The notes under the pieces are model-generated. The model ran no database searches, had not been told where the DNA came from, and saw nothing but the letters and a program-made list of their open reading frames with translations. From positions 1-64,000 of the forward strand of contig NZ_VORS01000007.1 in the NCBI RefSeq assembly GCF_007997075.1: a stretch of DNA of 64,000 bases. Reading direction: 5' to 3'. Position numbers and translations under genes: made by a program. Position 1 is the stretch's first letter. Each line of letters opens with the position of its first letter. The stretch comes from Polaribacter sp. IC073 (GTDB lineage Bacteria; Bacteroidota; Bacteroidia; Flavobacteriales; Flavobacteriaceae). This document shows positions 60,201 to 64,000 of the stretch, one piece after another.

Positions 60201-60998
60201 ATCGAACAGAAAAACAAACATATCGTCTTAAAAACCGAACATCTAACGATTGGTTATCAGCAGAAAAAAAAGGATAAAATTGTTTTATCTGATATTAATT
60301 TATCTATAGAAAAAGGAAAGTTAATTAGTGTTTTAGGTAAAAACGGTATCGGGAAATCGACGCTTTTAAGAACGCTTTCTAGGGTACAAAAATCAATTTC
60401 TGGTACTATTTATTTTGAAAGTAAAAACCTAAGTGAGTATTCTGAAAATGAACTTTCTAAAAAACTGAGTTTGGTGCTAACAGAACGCTTACCAGAAAGT
60501 CAGTTAACGGTTTTCGAATTGATTGCATTAGGAAGACAACCTTACACAAATTGGATAGATACCTTGTCTGAAACCGATTTAGAAAAAGTAAATTGGGCAA
60601 TTGCCCAAACAGAAATCACCCATTTAAAAGACAACCGGTTTTATGAATTGAGTGACGGCCAATTGCAACGTGTTTTAATTGCTAGAGCTTTAGCGCAAGA
60701 TACTGCGGTTATTATTTTAGATGAACCAACGGCACATTTAGACATGCATCAAACTATTAATATTTTCTCTTTGCTTCAGAAATTAGTACAACAAACCCAA
60801 AAGACCATTATTATTTCTTCCCATGAAATAAATTTGGCACTGCAACTTTCCGATGAAATTATTTTACTCACAGAAAACAACATTCAGTTTGGTACAACAA
60901 CACAATTAATATCAAAAGACGCATTTGAAAACTTATTTCCCAATAACTTGTTAAAATTTAACAAATCCTTACAACAGTTTGTAATTAACAAGGCTTAA
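60201..60998 (+). CDS. ABC transporter ATP-binding protein without a standard start codon
   Basis: 265 residues if read from the ATC at 60201, which follows AAATAAA as a normal start would. Between the stop at 60192-60194 and codon 60471 there is no ATG, GTG or TTG in frame, yet the frame encodes essential sequence: KTEHLTIGYQQ, Walker A LGKNGIGKST (about 52-61). Further on come the signature LSDGQLQRVLIARAL (about 150-164), Walker B VIILDEPTAHLD (about 170-181) and the H-loop IIISSHEINLA. It is the partner of the FecCD permease. Either ATG mutated to ATC, an unusual start is used, or there is a base error. Confidence 0.8.
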   Translation: MEQKNKHIVLKTEHLTIGYQQKKKDKIVLSDINLSIEKGKLISVLGKNGIGKSTLLRTLSRVQKSISGTIYFESKNLSEYSENELSKKLSLVLTERLPESQLTVFELIALGRQPYTNWIDTLSETDLEKVNWAIAQTEITHLKDNRFYELSDGQLQRVLIARALAQDTAVIILDEPTAHLDMHQTINIFSLLQKLVQQTQKTIIISSHEINLALQLSDEIILLTENNIQFGTTTQLISKDAFENLFPNNLLKFNKSLQQFVINKA

Positions 60999-61000
60999 TT

Positions 61001-61030
61001 TTGATGATATGGTAACTTTCGTTACTTTTG
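61001..61030 (+). promoter_or_regulatory. consensus promoter of the M28 peptidase gene
   Basis: TTG (61001-61003), 19 bases, then TACTTTTG (61023-61030), exact consensus and spacing. Its position inside the longer open frame shows that translation starts at 61081, not 61009. It overlaps nothing of the ABC gene, whose stop is at 60998. Confidence 0.72.
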
Positions 61031-61080
61031 AATACTATTTACAACAAATATTTACAACAAACAAAACACTTTTTACATCG

Positions 61081-62133
61081 ATGAAAAAAATTCTTTATGT
61101 TGCTAGTGCAGTCGCTTTTATGGCCTGTGGTTCTAGCAAAACGGCGTCTAATGAAGATGCTAACGTAGATCAGGCTGCTAAATACGCAGCATCAATTACT
61201 GCTAAAGATTTAGGAAAACACTTATTTATTTATGCTTCAGATGAGTTTGAGGGTAGAAATACTGGTGAGCCAGGACAGAAAAAAGCGGTTGAATATTTAA
61301 AAAACTTTTATGTGACCGAAGGAATTGTTTCTCCTTTGGGTGGTGATGATTATTTTCAGGAAGTTCCTGCAGAATGGATTAATAAAAATGTACGTAGCGG
61401 AAAATTTAAAGATTCTGAAAATGTAGTTGCTTTTATTAAAGGAAGTGAGAAACCAGATGAAATTGTAGTAATTTCTGCACATTTAGATCATGAAGGGATT
61501 AAAGATGGTGAAATTTACAACGGTGCAGATGATGATGGTTCTGGTACAGTTGCAATTTTAGAAATTGCACAAGCTTTTCAAATGGCAGCAAAAGCAGGAA
61601 AAGGACCAAAACGTTCTATTTTGTTTTTACACGTAACTGGTGAAGAAAAAGGTTTATTAGGTTCTAAATATTACACAGATGTAGATCCAATATTCCCTTT
61701 GGCAAACACTGTTTGTGATTTAAATATCGACATGGTAGGTAGAGTTGATGACAGACATAAGGCAGACCCTAATTATGTTTATTTAATTGGTTCAGACAAA
61801 TTAAGTACAGAATTACATAATGTATCTGAAGCTGTTAATAAAAAATATACAAACATTAATTTAGACTATAAATATAATGACGAGAATGATCCTAATAGAT
61901 TCTATTACAGATCTGACCATTATAACTTTGCAAAAAACAATGTGCCAATTATTTTTTACTTTAATGGTACGCATGCAGATTACCACAGACCTTCTGATAC
62001 ACCAGACAAAATTAATTATGAGTTGTTAGAAAACAGAACTCGTTTGGTTTTTCATACCGCTTGGGAAGTTGCAAACATGGATAAAAGAATTGTTGCTGAT
62101 AAAGCTGAAATTAAAAAAGAAGAAACTAAATAG
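61081..62133 (+). CDS. M28-family zinc aminopeptidase, lipoprotein
   Basis: 350 residues. Signal with lipobox AFMAC (Cys16). Dizinc ligands in order: His in VVISAHLDHEG, Asp in NGADDDGSGT, Glu pair in HVTGEEKGLLGSK, Asp in LNIDMVGRVDD and His in THADYHRPSDTPDKI. The family cleaves N-terminal residues from peptides; location at the outer membrane or periplasm suggests nutrient scavenging. The 3' end and terminator are duplicated, in decayed form, 1.3 kb downstream (63206-63475). Confidence 0.93.
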   Translation: MKKILYVASAVAFMACGSSKTASNEDANVDQAAKYAASITAKDLGKHLFIYASDEFEGRNTGEPGQKKAVEYLKNFYVTEGIVSPLGGDDYFQEVPAEWINKNVRSGKFKDSENVVAFIKGSEKPDEIVVISAHLDHEGIKDGEIYNGADDDGSGTVAILEIAQAFQMAAKAGKGPKRSILFLHVTGEEKGLLGSKYYTDVDPIFPLANTVCDLNIDMVGRVDDRHKADPNYVYLIGSDKLSTELHNVSEAVNKKYTNINLDYKYNDENDPNRFYYRSDHYNFAKNNVPIIFYFNGTHADYHRPSDTPDKINYELLENRTRLVFHTAWEVANMDKRIVADKAEIKKEETK

Positions 62134-62155
62134 ATGTTTTCTTACACAGTATACC

Positions 62156-62185
62156 AAAAACCGAGCCTTTGCTCGGTTTTTTTTT
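62156..62185 (+). terminator. terminator after the M28 peptidase gene
   Basis: AAAAACCGAG (62156-62165) pairs with CTCGGTTTTT (62172-62181) and runs into T residues. A near copy is at 63428-63457. Confidence 0.9.
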
Positions 62186-62388
62186 GTTTAAAATGGTTGT
62201 TTATACTTGATGCCTTTCTCCTTAAAAAAATATATCTTAGCTAACACTTATATAACTCATTCTAATGACAACATATTAGTGTTTAAATTAGCTGTAATTA
62301 CATAAAAAAAAACCACATAAAAGAAGACCGAAACCCTGTTTAAAATGGGAGAATATTAAAACACGATCAAGTAAAAAAACCTAATAGT

Positions 62389-62727
62389 ATGGAAAATATA
62401 GTAAAATTAGCACAGTTGGCTGTAGCAATATCGGTTGCTTATGTATGGATTTTTAGATTTCATAATGTCCTTAAAGAATTTAAACAATTCGGATTAAGTG
62501 ATTTAACTCGAAATTTAATAGGAGCAACAAAAATATCTTTAGCTACTTTGCTTGTCGTGGGCATTTGGCATTCAGCATTCGTATTTATTCCATCGGTTCT
62601 TATGGGGCTGTTAATGATAGGCGCTCAATATTTTCATTTTAAAATAAGCAATTCGTTTATAAAACGTTTACCCTCTCTAATTCTTTTAATTTTATGCGCT
62701 TTTATAGCATTCTTATCAATTCAATAA
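62389..62727 (+). CDS. DoxX-like small membrane protein
   Basis: 112 residues, four membrane spans (about 5-22, 45-63, 66-84, 93-110). The stretch EFKQFGLSDLTRNLIGATKIS followed by GLLMIGAQYFHFKI fits the DoxX_2 pattern (FGLP..lr.liG..E, ..lMlgAi..h). Paralogous to the next gene (FKRFGLEKIG..IGATG). Probably co-transcribed with it, 6 bp apart. Role unknown. Confidence 0.7.
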   Translation: MENIVKLAQLAVAISVAYVWIFRFHNVLKEFKQFGLSDLTRNLIGATKISLATLLVVGIWHSAFVFIPSVLMGLLMIGAQYFHFKISNSFIKRLPSLILLILCAFIAFLSIQ

Positions 62728-62733
62728 TCAAAC

Positions 62734-63072
62734 ATGGATATAGATACAATATGCATTTTAATATCAAGTTTATCCTTTTTTGCTTATGTCCTCTCCTACT
62801 TCATCTCACCGTCTATGAAAAAAGAATTTAAACGGTTTGGATTAGAAAAAATTGGTTTATTAACAATAATATTACAATTGATTGGAGCTACAGGTTTGAT
62901 TGTAGGACTTAAATTTAATTCAATTTTAACAATTTCATCTTTAGGCCTTGCACTGCTTATGCTATCTGGTCTTATTGTAAGAATAAAATTGAAAGATAGC
63001 CTTTGGATATCTTTGCCAGCTTTATTTTATATGGGATTAAATACTTACATCTTTTGGGAATCAATAAATTAA
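62734..63072 (+). CDS. DoxX-like small membrane protein
   Basis: 112 residues, four membrane spans (about 6-25, 42-60, 64-84, 91-108). KKEFKRFGLEKIGLLTIILQ, LIGATGLIVGLKF and GLALLMLSGLIVRIK align with the preceding protein, so the pair arose by tandem duplication. Same length as its neighbour. The pair sits between two copies of the M28 3' end. Role unknown. Confidence 0.68.
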   Translation: MDIDTICILISSLSFFAYVLSYFISPSMKKEFKRFGLEKIGLLTIILQLIGATGLIVGLKFNSILTISSLGLALLMLSGLIVRIKLKDSLWISLPALFYMGLNTYIFWESIN

Positions 63073-63205
63073 CAGGTCATCTAGAGTTGTAGTTCCGTTA
63101 AATTAGGATTATTTGAAAAGTAAACTGATGAAACTAAATTATTAGATTCTAAGCGTTGTGCTCATTTTTTTAACTACCAACTAGCTATTCGTATATATCT
63201 AACGG

Positions 63206-63406
63206 AAAATAATGTGCCAATTATTTTCTGTTTTAACGGTGCACTTGCAGCTTACCACATACCTCTAAATACTCCAAACAAAATTAATTATGGGCTATTA
63301 AAAAACAGAATACATTCGGTTTTTTACACAATTCGGGAAGTTGTAAAACCTAGACAAAATAATTGTTGCTGATAAAACTGAAGTTAAAAAGGAGGAAACT
63401 AAATAG
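63206..63406 (+). pseudogene. decayed duplicate of the M28 peptidase C-terminus
   Basis: The text from about 63206 reads NNVPIIFCFNGALAAYHIPL, NTPNKINYGLLKNRI and so on, matching the M28 protein's NNVPIIFYFNGTHADYHRPS, DTPDKINYELLENRT. A one-base length change after EVVK breaks the frame, which then resumes as VADKTEVKKEETK with TAG at 63404-63406. No start codon or upstream part remains, and one conserved His and Asp are lost, so it cannot be active. Similarity continues through the terminator. Confidence 0.85.
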
Positions 63407-63427
63407 TTATTTTCTAATATAGTATAT

Positions 63428-63457
63428 AAAAAACCGAGTCTTTGCTCGGTTTTTTTT
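63428..63457 (+). terminator. duplicated terminator
   Basis: AAAAAACCGAG..CTCGGTTTTTTTT, same stem as at 62156-62185, retained at the end of the decayed duplicate. Confidence 0.8.
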
Positions 63458-63559
63458 GGTTCAAAATGGTTGTTTTGCTTTTTGAATCTGTTATTGAAAT
63501 AATGTAAATTGGCTTCATCCATTCTCTTTTAAAATAAAAATAGTATCACTAATTTCTTT

Positions 63560-63937
63560 ATGAAAAAACTATTAATTATTGGGATCTTATTCCTCTATTC
63601 AACAAATATTTCATCACAAATAAACCCAAAATATTCAACCGTTCAGGTAGTTGCATATTGGTCAAAATTAGAAAAGCAATCTTATAATATCTCTTATGAA
63701 AAACTGAAAATTAAAAATAACGATACAATTTCTAGAGAAATAATGAAATATGAAGTAGATATAAAAGTTATTGATTCTACGAACAATAGCTACACAAGTG
63801 AATGGTTCTATAAGAACTTTACAATTGACACAGATTACGAATTAGTAAAAAAACTAACGGCAATTTCTAAAGACATTTCCGTAACGATCAAAACAGATGA
63901 ACTTGACACTTTTATTGAAGTTGTTAATTGGGAATAA
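63560..63937 (+). CDS. exported protein of unknown function
   Basis: 125 residues with a signal peptide (MKKLLIIGILFLYSTNISS, then QINPK). The mature part is about 105 residues, mostly beta-strand by pattern (STVQVVAYWSKLEKQSYNIS, YEVDIKVIDSTNNSYTSEWF). No family recognised. It begins after the duplicated terminator and so has its own transcript. Confidence 0.65.
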   Translation: MKKLLIIGILFLYSTNISSQINPKYSTVQVVAYWSKLEKQSYNISYEKLKIKNNDTISREIMKYEVDIKVIDSTNNSYTSEWFYKNFTIDTDYELVKKLTAISKDISVTIKTDELDTFIEVVNWE

Positions 63938-63956
63938 GTTAGAGACTATTTTAGGA

Positions 63957-64000
63957 AGGTGGCTAAGAAACTTAGTACAGAACTTAAAGACATTCCTAAT
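63957..64000 (+). pseudogene. possible further M28-like remnant at the window edge
   Basis: The frame reads VAKKLSTELKDIPN to the edge and shares KLSTEL with the M28 protein (GSDKLSTELHNVSE); at DNA level AGTACAGAA is identical. No start codon is visible and the preceding codons do not match. Because a decayed M28 copy lies just upstream this may be another remnant, but the match is short and could be chance. Confidence 0.25.

Larger units (their letters stand above)
63206..63475 (+). repeat. direct-repeat copy of 61929-62203
   Basis: About 270 bp repeat, in the same orientation, covering the M28 3' end, its terminator and the flanking AAAATGGTTGTTT. The copies diverge after 62203 and 63473. 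They bracket the two DoxX-like genes. The rest of the gene-free stretch 63073-63205 shows nothing recognisable. Confidence 0.8.

Noticed and set aside
60471..60998. A 175-codon frame starting at TTG as the complete ABC ATPase
   Set aside because: The frame continues upstream with Walker A and the start of the ATPase fold, so this would be a truncated reading.
63298..63522. 74-codon minus-strand frame
   Set aside because: It lies across the decayed M28 duplicate and its terminator; no coding character.

Overview
The window comes from an AT-rich chromosome of a marine-type Flavobacteriaceae (Bacteroidota), most like Polaribacter or Tenacibaculum. This is inferred from AGA-dominated arginine codon use, TAnnTTTG-type -7 promoter boxes with upstream TTG, A-rich ribosome-binding regions instead of Shine-Dalgarno sites, 2TM-domain proteins, a SOTCase-type arginine operon, crt genes next to a B12-type MerR regulator, and typical flavobacterial intergenic palindromes. 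No tRNA, rRNA or CRISPR array was seen.

Layout. 1-2.9 kb (minus): a LytS-type histidine kinase fused to a 2TM domain, three stand-alone 2TM proteins and a DUF2141 protein, next to the tail of an IS110-like transposase at the left edge. 3.2-13.6 kb (plus): a ten-gene arginine/proline operon (GNAT, argG, argC, proC, argD, proB, SOTCase-type carbamoyltransferase, argB, argE, argH). It is preceded by about 600 bp of leader DNA holding a 12-codon ORF with four Arg codons inside a terminator-like fold, which I read as a transcription attenuator. 13.7-15.1 kb (minus): an outer-membrane-like protein and a phosphoesterase lipoprotein. 15.5-19.4 kb (minus): crtZ, crtB, crtI and a LitR/CarH-like light regulator, divergent from an ECF sigma factor with a membrane partner. 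20.6-31.3 kb: housekeeping and envelope genes (threonine aldolase, zinc protease, prfB, ArsC-like, TonB-type receptor, fumC, guanine deaminase).

31.4-40.0 kb is the most unusual accessory block: two esterase-like hydrolases, an M17 aminopeptidase, three different ATP-grasp proteins (one with a histone-H1-like Lys/Ala tail), a class I glutamine amidotransferase and a YbdK/GCS2 carboxylate-amine ligase. Together they look like a locus that makes, amidates and trims an unknown amide-linked metabolite or peptide. 40.1-43.9 kb (minus): DinB protein and a Wza/Wzc polysaccharide export pair, the Wzc with a Tyr-Gly repeat tail. 44.0-49.3 kb (plus): methyltransferase, cobalamin adenosyltransferase, DUF2795 protein, SecA. 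49.5-58.2 kb: folE, hisS, YihY, pentapeptide protein, NlpE-like, M3 peptidase, nadC, rlmH, and a helix-turn-helix membrane regulator. 58.4-64.0 kb (plus): rdgB, an iron/B12-type ABC permease and an ATPase lacking any standard start codon, an M28 peptidase, two DoxX-like proteins, and a decayed duplicate of the M28 3' end with its terminator.

Genes appear to work together in four places: arginine/proline synthesis under leader control; light- and B12-linked carotenoid synthesis, with a cobalamin adenosyltransferase elsewhere in the window; the amidoligase block; and exopolysaccharide export.
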